Assembly (NCBI RefSeq): GCF_043641665.1 | Contig: NC_092182.1 | Span: 20,769,241 to 20,833,240 of the forward strand | Origin: Enoplosus armatus | Lineage: Eukaryota; Chordata; Actinopteri; Centrarchiformes; Enoplosidae | Length of the DNA: 64,000 bases | Direction: 5' to 3' | Part shown: in pieces, positions 25,001 to 35,768 of the stretch | Numbering within the stretch: the stretch's first letter is position 1 | Layout: every line of letters begins with the position of its first letter | Notes under the pieces: generated by a model | The model's input: only the letters and a program-made list of their open reading frames with translations | What the model was told of the DNA's origin: nothing | The model's database searches: none | Made by a program: the position numbers and the translations under genes

Positions 25001-26369
25001 TACCGCAGTTATGAAGAAAACTGTGAGTTTAATATACCAAAGTTTTTAGATTGATTGAGCATATTGTCTCATTTCAGGCACATTCTTAATTGTTGTGAGA
25101 TGGAAACCAGATCATCAAGTTGTCAAAAACGTATTTTGCATTCTTACTTTATTATTGGACTTTCAACTGGCATTTTCATGTTCAAGAAAGGTTAAGTAAA
25201 AGTACTGTGGACATTGTGTATTAACTCACCTGTTAGTCCCATTCAGACCATCATCTCATCAGGGATGCCGACTTATAACCTTTCAACAGTATTTGCCTTC
25301 TTCATACAGACATACTGTCCATTATTCACCTAAATTGTTTGTTGGGGAAAGAAAATGGTAGGTGTTTTGGGTTGCGTGCATGTACGTGCAAAGGCTGTGT
25401 ACTTGTATGTGAATGCACTTGGATGATTTTCTGTTGCCAGGAGACAAATTTAACTACAATAACATTGTATATCTTCTGTGGTTAAGGTGTCTGACACCAA
25501 AGACCAAGGTAGACAATTTAATTTGTTCATAAAGTAAATGTTGACTGGCTGTGATAGAGGCAGTATAACATCAGAGTGTTGTCTATGTGTTTCTGTCTAC
25601 TATTATAGCATTCATAATAATTCTGACGTTCATTCAACTCTGACTGACTTTTCATCATAGGAAAGTCACAATGAAGACCTGAAAACCCTGAGAAGTATTA
25701 CCAACAGGGTTGGTGGAACGTCAAAGATCAAAGTAATATACAGTATCATTCTGACATTTTCCAAAATGAATAACAATATTAATGACCTTTGCTGACATTC
25801 ACTCTTTGAATACCCTTACAGGCCTACAGAATAAGGACACCCCCTTCTGTTGAAAAGGCAGGACGCTGGGGGAAGAGCACCCTAGAGCTTGACCCCAAGT
25901 CTGACAGCTCTGATCAAAATGATCTCTTGGTGAGTTTGGTGGTGGTTGGTTTATTTGTCAAAAGTATATGTTTGGTTCATTTGATAATTTGTGCAAGATT
26001 GCCAGAAGAGCTGATTGGGCCTTCTGTTTCTCATCTTGACAGAACTTTGCAAGTGCACCCACAGCCAATATTTCTTCTCCACGCTGCAAACTCAACGTCT
26101 TCAAAAAGGTAACATGGCCATTGTGTTGTAATACCATTTAGAGATTATATGTATGCATTTTATGTATGAACAAAGAAGAAATAATGCCTGGTAATTTTCA
26201 TTAAAAAAATGGATCAACATTTTTTCAGATCCAGAGCCCTGTCACTCATAAATCACCAGGTAGCTCCTTGAAGCTAGCTGCAATGAAAAGGATGAGAGAT
26301 GCTGGTTGGACTGCAGTTACTGGCTGTGACAAAAAAATGAAGAAAACCAATGAGAAGGTCTTTGGATAA
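19012..26369 (+). CDS. sycp1: Synaptonemal complex protein 1
   Basis: Thirty-three coding exons join without a frame break to 1,027 residues (human 976): 19012-19140, 19418-19502, 19600-19643, 19758-19919, 20064-20131, 20246-20319, 20411-20469, 20580-20646, 20783-20856, 20938-21046, 21447-21541, 21618-21802, 21887-21954, 22034-22095, 22215-22331, 22421-22525, 22637-22740, 22851-22968, 23093-23163, 23259-23340, 23445-23507, 23596-23658, 23747-23809, 23903-24019, 24110-24220, 24314-24406, 24517-24591, 24696-24782, 24876-25022, 25661-25732, 25822-25929, 26043-26108, 26229-26369. SYCP1 forms the transverse filaments that zip homologous chromosomes together in meiosis. Seen: the N-terminal LLVPPR motif (residues 11-16), a long Glu/Lys/Gln/Leu heptad coiled coil (about 105-850) with the family block CQHKIADMVALMEKHK, and a basic C-terminus with SDSSDQNDLL and MKRMRDAGWTAV that binds chromatin in the family. 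Three adjacent exons are exactly 63 nt. No frameshift or premature stop. Confidence 0.96.
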
Positions 26370-27007
26370 AAATTGCTGTGACAGGTCAGATACACAGTGA
26401 TGATAACAATAGACAGGTTTAGGTGTTCATGTTTTTTTTCTTTCTTAGCATGCATATTTAGGACCATTCAAGTAGACACTGTTATTAATAACAACAAGCA
26501 AATGTATTCCTTAACATGCATAGAAAGTATTGTTATGGATCATTAACAACTGAAAGATTTAGGTGTTCATATTTTAGCAAGTTTGTTTGGGGTTTGGAGG
26601 TAGACTTTAAGTGACTGTAGAGTCACTCTATGATTTTAAGTACTTGTTGTAGTGCTGTTGTATGGAATGATTTATCTTTACTGGTGTTCACATGAAATCT
26701 CATTCATTCAGCATAGGTTTATATTGTTGGTGTGGGAAAAGGTGTAGTTGTTATGTTTTACTCTTAATATATTTATGTATCCTAGTATTGACAGTTAAGT
26801 AAAAGTGATGTTCAAATCGATCAGCATTGTCCTTGTTTGAATGTTTTGTCCGTTATTATTTTCTCTCCTCTCTGCCGTTAGCCACTCATGAAGAATTTGA
26901 ATTTCTCAGGGGTGAAATTTCAGTCTTGAAATTGTACTGACTGGCAGATGAAGAAAATTGGTTTAGTCCATGGGTGACGTCTCATTGTAGGAACTCTCTC
27001 TCTCTCC
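26370..27007. other. Convergent 3' region between sycp1 and the mucin-like gene
   Basis: Only 638 bases separate the two stop codons, which face each other on opposite strands. I saw no canonical AATAAA or ATTAAA on either strand here. The two 3' UTRs must therefore be very short, use variant signals such as AGTAAA (near 26,800 on +), or run into one another. Confidence 0.5.
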
Positions 27008-27966
27008 TTAATTAAGGAACTCAAGACGGAATTGAGATTGATCTGCTGGGGCTGTTGGTACATTGTCGTATATTGGATGGCCATCATAAAGTCCTCCAGA
27101 AATTACGAGTGTGTCATCGTCTGCCACAAATGCATCTGTTGAAAATTGAATAGGTATTTTTAACTGCTAATAACAACAAATAGTCAGTATTGATTGCATG
27201 ATGAAGGGGAACTCATTACCCATGTCATCAGTGTTGTCAAGAGGTTGATGCAAGTATTGGATTTTATGTTTGCATCTGTGAAACATGAACACAACCAATG
27301 CCATAGCAAACACTCCAAGTACAACACTGAGGAGAATAGTCATATTCTTTTCTGAACTGTTTAGTCCCAAACCTAGTAACACAGGGAAGAAATGAAATTC
27401 ATTCATGTGAGTTAAATATCAACATAAAATGAGCAATTAAATCATTGATAAAACTACAAGTAAGAGCAATAAGCCTGCTTACCTTGTGTGGTTCTGGATA
27501 TTGAGGTTGTGTTGACGGTGTGAGATGAATTTGCGGTTGTAATCACTGTAGTATCAGATGGACTAATGTAACCTGCTGTGGTCTGCATTGCTGTTTGAGT
27601 GTGAGTGCCAGGTGTTGCCGTCGTTGTCAGTGATGTACTATTTGTGAGAGGACTCATGATGGTTGTTGACTGAGACGTCTGGAGATGGCTTGTGCTCTCA
27701 GTTGTAGCTACTGTAGTTTTGGTGAATGTTTCATTGTACCAGGTCGTGCTGGTAAATGGAGTCGTGCTCTCAGTCAAGTTTGAGATAATAGTTACATGTG
27801 CAGTAGAGTTAGATGGGGTTACCATTGTGGTTGTGCGTGTCAGGTTTAAGCCAGGGCTTGTTATTGTAGGTGTGGTAGTCAAATTCCCATTTTCTGTTTG
27901 TGCCTCAGCAAAAGAAGGGGCCAGAAGGTAAAAAGCCAGGGTAGCAAAGATTGTATCCATCACCAT
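27008..27966 (-). CDS. Unassigned mucin-like type I membrane protein
   Basis: Three coding exons (27966-27483, 27372-27220, 27135-27008; both junctions phase 1, GT-AG) give 254 residues. Residues 1-22 look like a signal peptide ending near FAEAQ. Residues 23-160 are almost entirely Thr/Ser with several N-glycosylation sequons (NLT, NST, NET, NSS), as in sialomucins. Residues 172-192 form one transmembrane helix (LLSVVLGVFAMALVVFMF). A 62-residue acidic tail follows, with DNTDDM, YDGHPIYDNVP and a C-terminal FRLEFLN. YDNV fits the pYxN pattern bound by GRB2-type SH2 domains. The first coding exon has an acceptor just before the ATG, and a 5' UTR exon probably ends at 28390. The layout resembles cell-surface sialomucins (CD164, endomucin, PARM1, MUC15 type), but I could not match the tail to any of them, so no name is given. 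The open frame, codon phases and conserved-looking tail argue for a real gene. Confidence 0.8.
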
Positions 27967-28580
27967 TAAGTCCTGTACTGGGATTAAAACATGGGCTGAA
28001 AAACACTTGCATAAATATAAACACCGTAAAATCTGTTTCCCTTATCTTATTAATATTTAGTTTAAACCTGAAGTCTGAGCCCCCACTATGTTACACAGTG
28101 AAAACAATATCTTAAGCATGGTGTATGACCTTTTGTAAGTAGGTCGTTTGCAATGCATTTTCAAGTATCACAGATCTGCTGCAGGAAATGACTTCATACA
28201 CACTAAATATGACTGTGTACGCCCTAGAAAATACATAATAGCCTACCAACTCTGACCTTTTGTTCTTACGTCGATGGAAACTATTTAATCTCCCTCTCAT
28301 GTGAAAGCTTGACTAAGTCCAAACATGATTGAGAAGTAAATTACTCTTGCATATATTGCTATAGACTGATTTAAAAAAAATAGGCTCACCTTATTTTGTT
28401 AGTATCAGAGAAAACAGCAACTTAGTTCACTTCCCTGGCAGCGAGTCTGCCTCCATGTCACGACTGACTCTCCACTTCCTGCAAACCTGGAACGGCTAAA
28501 GGGTTGATTTGTTGGCATAGTGGCAGGTAAAAGTGGGCAGGCCAGTGCTTTGTAAACTTCCTCTATTGTATGTTGCCAGG
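27967..28580 (-). promoter_or_regulatory. 5' UTR intron and promoter region of the mucin-like gene
   Basis: On the minus strand a donor (AAG|GTGAGCC) ends an upstream exon whose last base is 28390. An acceptor (CCCAGTACAG) places the next exon start at 27972, six bases before the ATG. The resulting intron is 417 bases. The first exon and promoter should lie within about 28,390-28,600. No TATA box is obvious. Confidence 0.45.
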
Positions 28581-28854
28581 GAGACAAAGGACACGGTTAT
28601 TACCTAGACCAAAGCTCAATCTCTGTCTGTCTGTCTCTCCCTGGCTCAGTTCAAATACATTTTACAGCTCTGAGTAGAAGAGAAACGACGTTGCCAAAGC
28701 AATAACTACACAGTAAATGTATTTTTCTTGGCTTCACAGTCCTGTATTCTCTCTCACATACATTTGAAGGTCATACACTCTGAAGTTCTTTGTGCTGAGT
28801 TTGTACCCCTGTGTACGTGTTTTCAGTCAACACAGTTGAATTTTGTACAAAATA

Positions 28855-29578
28855 TTTATTAACCAGTAGAATTTGTGAGTAATTTGTACAGGTACTTCAT
28901 AAAGAGTGCACAATTTCCATATAAAAATAAACAGGTAATAAACACATACTCAAAAACAGATGGCCATTGTTCCTTCAAAACCGTAATGTCATTATGCATA
29001 TTGTGAAATAAACAAAATTGCCAGTGTGCCTGTCTGTTTCAGCATGAAATGAAGCAGGACAATGTTCAGGTAGAGAATATCGAGCTAGCAGCTGCTATCA
29101 GGGAGAACAATTGAACAAAGGGCAATACAAGTAAAACAGTGTTGCCACATCTCTGCTAAACAGGAAATGGGAACAGCTCAATCAGTGTGGGGCAAAAGAT
29201 GTGGTGACCTTATCATGTTATACCACCAAATGCTGCAGAACATTTTCCTACTGAATATTCCTTGTTTTTTCTGTTGCAACATACAGTATAAATAAGCACG
29301 CTTTGGAATTTGAATTGTTTCCTGAATTTGAATCCTTTTACAGTTTTAGTTTTGCCAAGCTTTTTCACTCTTTCTTAATGTAAAACCTAAATTATTTTGT
29401 ATTTCAATTTTAGCACATTACAATTCATATCAACATAAATAGGCACATACCAGTAATAGAGTTACAAGTATTTGTTTTTGTAAATCAAATCCACCACAGG
29501 GATGTAGCAGCAAAACAATTGTGCCTTGTTTTGGTTTAAAATGTCTCCATGAAGGAACAATGTATTGATACAGCAGCA
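28855..29578 (-). other. slc5a8l: 3' UTR of the SLC5A8-type gene with poly(A) signal
   Basis: Non-coding sequence follows the TAA at 29581-29579. The canonical AATAAA on the minus strand is at 28860-28855, giving a 3' UTR of roughly 740 bases. Cleavage would fall near 28,835-28,845, about 250-450 bases upstream of the first exon of the mucin-like gene on the same strand. Confidence 0.65.
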
Positions 29579-32500
29579 TTACAGTTTAGTGGCTTTTTCA
29601 ACATCTTTACTCATCACGTCAGAGTCTGTGAATGTTGAGTTGTCAGCTTCCATATGAAAGTCTGTTGCAGCCTTTTTTGTTGTGTCTGATGTCTGTAGTG
29701 GGTTCAGAACAATAAGAAAACTATTAATAACTTATGACAAAATCTTGTGTAGTTTGGTGAGTAATATATCCTCACTTTGTTATCAATTATCTAACAAAAG
29801 GGCCAGTCTCTTACCTCTGATTTACTACAGCAGCTGAAGCAGATCAGGTCGCTCTTCTTCACAAACAGATTAGGGTTCATTTTTTCTTGCTTGCATCCAC
29901 CTAAAAAGAAAAAGATACATATTCCCATAATTGTTGTATGGTAGATTTAGATCATGATATTAAACATTTAGACCATACACGCATTGGTGTGTCTCTGAAG
30001 TGGGAGAAGAGGTTAGGGAATGATGTCTCACCTGTGATCATGCTCACCAGCAGGCCAGACACGATTGTGATCAGTGCACCCAAGAGAGAGAAGTAGAGGT
30101 AGGACAGAGAGTACCAGGAGTCTGCCAGAGGTGGTCTGACACTGACACACAGGAAATCGTTTTAGTATCATCCTCCTGTTATTCTACACGTTACACCAAC
30201 ATGATTGCCACTTCTTTCTGAAGTAGGGCTGCGACTACCGATTATTGATTTATCTGCAGATTATTTTCTCAATTAATTGTTTGGTCTATAAAAGGTCAGA
30301 ATACATTCTAACAGTCCAAAACCCAAAGATATTCAGTTTACAATGATATAAAACAGAAGAGCAGCAAATCCTGAACAATTCACCGATTATCAAAATAGAT
30401 GCTGATTGATTTTGTCAATCAACTAATTGATAAATAAACTAATTGTTGCAGCTGAAGTGCATTTTTTTTTTATAGGTATACATCTAGACTGTCTTTGGAT
30501 CTTGTCACAGTGGAGATCCTTCACTCTTCACTCGATCACTGCACATCAGTTTCAGAATTTATTTTGAAATGCATTTAAATCCTATACAACAGTGGATTGC
30601 TTGATCAAGTGTGTACACCAAGACTTAGCATTGTAGCTGCCCTACCTTGACAGCAAAGAGAACAAAAAGTTCTTACTTTCTGTGATGAACTAGCAAATTA
30701 AGTCTTTTTAGGCCAGTTTTTAAGCCATAAATCATTTTTTGTACTTCTGTGCTGTATTCATTTGCTAAATTAAAATGCTAATGAGTATTCCTGTTTATTG
30801 TGATCTCATCATGTGCTTTGTGGACCTTTTTTTATGTAATATGACTCACTCGGGCTGCGGGGTCAGAGTCACTGGACTGGTCCACGGAGCTGTCGTTGTG
30901 TAGTTTTGGCCCATTGTGATGTTGCAGCCTGCAGTGCTGACTTCAAGAGGAATTGTCTTTTCAGCTGTTGGTGGGTAAATCTGGCCTCCAATTCCCACCC
31001 ACAGATTTAGCACTAGACCAATAATCATTCCCACAAGTCCTCCCTGCAAAGTAAACATGACTGCAGTCAAGTACTTCCTGAATGTTTCACGTTTGTTTTA
31101 TTAGCAAACTTTTATTGTATTGTGAGAGGGTGCAGTTGTGCCAGTGAACGTTCCAGTAAAAGGAAATACTCACTATTGAATTTGATGTGCGGAATAGCAT
31201 GCCTAATAGATAAAGACCAAGAAGAGGCCCGCTGATCATGCCAAATATGGACAGAGCTGCCTGAAAATAGAAAACCATCAGGGGGCTTGTAGTTCTTAAG
31301 ATTCAGCTCTTGGTGGCGATGTAGAGCAATTCATGGCTGCAGGAGTGTTAGTGCATGATGTTAGAGACGTTTACCTGCAAAACGCTTCCCATTGCTGAAG
31401 CAACTCCAGCCATCCCAATACACAGAGCGCCAAAGAATACACCTGGAAGATGTTACAATCAACATTATTGAAATAAGAGAAAGGATCTAATCACAACTTT
31501 CTTGCAGATCCAAAGGCAAATTTTTCCAGGGTATCCGCAGGTCTTAAAAAGTGGTTTTCCATCATGCTTTCATACCGAAACAGGTATTCAGTTGCATTCT
31601 ATGTGGTAAGAAAAAGATCTTATATTTAATTGGTGAACCCTACAGAAACCCTGTTTTCTTTCCGTTTCCCTCCCATCTCTGATTAACACCTATGACTGCA
31701 CTATAATGAACAGGGACATTGTGACCTTGTGCACAAACAGTGCTTACTAACCAGTGTCTATAAGAGTTGTCTTTTCTGCAGAATTCACAGAAAATGAGGT
31801 AATGGAGCCACACCCTGGAACTTACCCTCTCAAAAGAAACTGACAGGACCGACATGTTCCTGCCTGCACAGGTTTTTCTCAGTGAATCTACTTGATCAAA
31901 CACTGTGGACTACAAGTATTAACCACTGTTCGTGCAGTGTGCTCACAGAAACTCTTCACAAATAATGATTTAATTGTGTCCTTGAATAAACAAGATTTGC
32001 TATCAGGCCATCTATATCTACATTTCAATCATGTCGTAACTTATACAGAGGAACTGAAAGCACATTTAATCTCCTGCTAAGAATAACAAGATAAGTCAAT
32101 GGTTAGCTTAGTGTTTACTGGTATCTTGTGAGCTTCACTGTGTCTGGGGGTAATAAGAGTCATACATGTAGGTTGATTACTGTGGTATTCAGGAGCAGAA
32201 TGTAATAAACTCATGAAATTATGTTTTAACTCAAATGTCCAAATACGTCTTAAATGAATGAGTTGCAGTAGTAGTACTAGTTCCTTAGTAGTAGTTAGTC
32301 CCTCTTTACCTTATTCTTTTCTAATACTTGCTCATTCTTTGGCTACTGTGTACTGTGAAAGCATTTTTTACACAACTTACTCAGGCCCATGTTCATCCAA
32401 GTCACCTGTTTCTCTGTGAGGTTTTTGCACACTGGAAGAATAAAGTCTTCCACAGTGACAGCAACCAGGGCATTAATGCTGGAGGACACCGTGCTGAAAA

Positions 32501-35500
32501 ATATACAACGTTAAGCTTTTAGTCACTGACCAGAACAAAAAGGCTGATGCATTTAAATGGCAGGTTACATTATAGATACAATTAGTCTCAGGTAGCATGC
32601 AGATGGTAGTTTCTTGCATTATGTATAAATAAAATGACTAGAAATGCAAATGTAACAATAACTTAAGTCGTCAGTGGTGGAATGACGTGGAAGCGACATA
32701 ACCCAGGTATTATTGTCAGGTCATTCTTTCCTCATCATTGTATTGTACCTACTAGAGCATTTCCTTATCAAAACAGCATTTTTTTAGCTCTTGTGTAAAA
32801 AAAAGTTTTTTCCTTGTTTGTCTCACCTAAGGGTACCGCTGTATGCTGCAGCCACAAATAAACCAGGGATTCCAGGGTAGACTTCCAGAATATCCATCAC
32901 AAGGTAGGGCAGCAGCTGGTTTACAAATACAAACCATTTTTACTGTTGATCATAATGCTTTGTTACATAACAAACAGCATGACGTTCATGTGATGTCGAG
33001 TAAAGAGATAATTGCAGCTGCATTTACTTGGTCAGGCATGCTTATATCACCGTTTGTGAGTGGGTCACAGTTCTTGTAAATGGAATACATGGTGAATCCA
33101 GAAAACATGGCCAGACTAACAGTAACCCACAAGCCAACCATGTTCACATACAAAGACCTGAGAGATGAAAGAAGACGTGTCAGTGCATGAACCTTCGCTC
33201 AAAGCCAATAATATACTGTTTGCATTGCATTGCAGGAGTGCTTACATCTTGGCATGTCCCAAGGTTTTGCAGGAGATGTAGCGCTGCACCTGGGACTGGT
33301 TGATAGAGTAGATTGACACCCACATAATGCTGCCACCGACTACAATAGTCCAGAAAGTGTGTCGCTTCAGAGGATCGGGGTCAAAACTGTGGTAAAAGTC
33401 AACAACATGAGAAAGAATACCGAAGGTAATGTTTGGGGATGTCAACAACAGAACACACTTCTGATAATGTGGGATGACACTTTTCTTTTCCTTTATTTTT
33501 GTGTGCAGAACAGTTTCCAGTAAAGTTTCCTTCCTTGGATACTAGAGCAATAATGAGTCACAGGAAACAATTATAGGAAAGCCGATGTAATTTGTTTTCC
33601 TGTGGCTGCAAACTAATTGCTCTGATTCATGAAGCCCCATCCATCTGGTATCATAATCTGTTTAAAACAAACTAACAACGAATACTATTTGACACAAGTC
33701 TGCTTGTGTACTTACTCAAACGCCTCTAGTCGGCCTCCTTGCTCGGCGTCTTCCCAAATCTTCGTCAGGCCTCCCTGCAGTACAGCTCCTCTAGCTATAA
33801 CAGCTACAAAACCTGCTAGCATGATCACCATCTGCAGCACGTCCGTCCAGATCACTGCTTTCAGACCTCCCTGAAACAAAATCCATGTTAGAGCAAACTT
33901 ATAATTTCCAAGTAATTTTGTGAAGCCTTTCCAGGCTACATGAAACACTTGAATACTGTTTGGTACGCAGATCATTAATTCAATACCATAGATACTTTTT
34001 GAAATGCACAATACCAACCAAAGTGCAGTAGATGATGCACACCACTCCTGTAGCCACCAGCACTCCCCATAGATCAAGTCCTGTGACTGAATAATGACAA
34101 AAAAGCTCCATCATGATTCAAATATCAAAATAAGTCCATTGAGAGACAACGACATGTGACAGTTTTAGTAACTTCAAGTCAAAGTCTCCATCACGTCTCT
34201 GAAATGGTGTATTCTTTTGTAATTTGGCCCAAGTGATTAATTTTTCCTTTATTTCAAACAAAAACACACATGGTCACCTTTTTGTTTTTAGGTCGGACTT
34301 GAGTTTAAGATAAACAAGAGAGAATGAAGCTCAGCTGTATCCTTTAACAACTCTATCAGTAGTATATGAACTCTGTTATCAGGACAAAATAGGTAATTGT
34401 AAGAAGATTAGACTGAACACAGTATCCATAGGGTGCAGTTGCAGTTTACTTATGTTACAGTTAATAAGGCTACAATCTAAAAAAACTCTTGTCTACCCTT
34501 GTTTGTCCAGAAGTTTATTTTCCAGAAGAGGGAGACGGGAGAGTTTGCAGCTAATCAACAATAACGCAGGTACCTCTGGAGGACGACAGCATCATACAAA
34601 GTACTTTTTATCCATAATCGTTGCAAGAGCAGCCCATGTATAGACTTACTTTGATTTAGTGCAAGAGCTGGAGCATAGATGACCAATCCGGTGTACAGGA
34701 CCTGAGAAGAGATTCCACTATTAGTTGATTAGGTGGAAACACAACAAGCATGTGATTCATATTAATCTTGGAGTTGGTATCAAGAATCAATTTTACATAA
34801 CGTCAAAAAGAAAAAAGACAGGTGCTTGTTACCATGTTACATTTTCCATATTAATTATGAATGTTTGTTCCATTCTTCATGACTTTGTTTTTAATTATCT
34901 AATTACAAAAAGTAATTGAATATTCGTATTTATCTTTATTTTTTAAAGCATGTTTTAGTTACCGTCTGTGTGATGTACATTGAGGTCCCAATTATCCGAA
35001 TGGGCCGGCTGAAGCGCATCTCCAGGTACTAGAATTGAAAGGACAGTCAGATATCATTAAACTGATGATTTGGTTCACACACAGTGGTTAAGTTTATACA
35101 TCCACACTTACAAAATGTTAAAGGTGTTTGTTTCTTCTTTTTTTTTTCTCTTGTTTGTAACTTCAATGTCCGCCCACTTTTTGGAGGAAACACTTTTATA
35201 GCAGTTGGATTCTGATCGTTTTAAACCAGACGTATTGCCAACTATAATGGATGAATCATTAGCCACTTTAACTTTTTAAAAGTCTTGTATTTCTGTAGCC
35301 TACCAATAAAGCATGTTTGCTTTGTTGACCCTCTATTATAAGTTATTTCCTGCTGCACCTGTCAGCCAGCCTTTGCACTATTATAATCATTTACAGTCTG
35401 TTATATTTCCTTACCTCATAGGCGCTGGTGATCCCCAGTGTGTAGAAAAGCGGGACAAAGATCTCAGCGGTGATGACAGACATGATGGCATAGGAGAAGC

Positions 35501-35768
35501 CGAAGAGCCAGAATGCAGCTCCAAACCGGTAGGCCTCAGTAGGTGTGCCAATGACTGTGATGCCAGACATGAAGCTGGCAGTGAGCGACATGGCAACCGG
35601 CACAGCTGTCATTTGCCGTCCACCCAGCAAGAACTCAGCACTGCTGGTCTCCTTACGGCCGCGAATGGCCTGGAAAAGGCCAATGCCAGCTGCCCCCAAA
35701 ATTGTTCCAGCAAACACCACATAATCCCACACAGAGAAAGTGGCCACTGGACCACCTGTACCAACCAT
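29579..35768 (-). CDS. slc5a8l: Sodium-coupled monocarboxylate transporter, SLC5A8 group
   Basis: Fifteen coding exons (35768-35415, 35028-34963, 34701-34650, 34086-34019, 33870-33716, 33386-33246, 33157-33028, 32915-32827, 32493-32381, 31442-31375, 31260-31174, 31043-30850, 30135-30032, 29900-29815, 29692-29579) join in phase to 606 residues; human SLC5A8 has 610. The family couples Na+ entry to uptake of lactate, pyruvate, short-chain fatty acids and nicotinate at apical membranes. Seen: [18 protein letters not shown] in the first helices, the sodium-symporter signature [11 protein letters not shown] (181-191), [16 protein letters not shown] in helix 8 (345-360), which contains the Na+-site serines of the family, a glycosylated outer loop (NIT, NYT) and the SLC5A8-like [10 protein letters not shown]. 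The C-terminus TKL is a class I PDZ ligand, as is TRL in human SLC5A8. Fish have more than one SMCT gene, so slc5a8l versus slc5a8/slc5a12 needs a tree; the symbol is my best estimate. Confidence 0.9.
30225..30452 (+). mobile_element. MITE-like element, copy 2, with flanking direct repeats
   Basis: It lies in the intron between coding exons 12 and 13 of the SLC5A8-type gene. It begins AGGGCTGCGACTACCGATTATT and ends ACTAATTGTTGCAGC, so the two ends are near inverted repeats. The hexamer TGAAGT stands immediately outside each end (30219-30224 and 30453-30458) and is a good candidate target-site duplication. The internal block AACCCAAAGATATTCAGTTTAC marks the family. Confidence 0.7.

Noticed and set aside
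25487..25508. A 22-nt micro-exon candidate in sycp1 with an AAG acceptor and a GT donor (VSDTKDQ).
   Set aside because: Including it shifts the frame and gives a stop soon after entering the exon at 25661. Direct joining of 25022 to 25661 keeps the frame and the family C-terminus.
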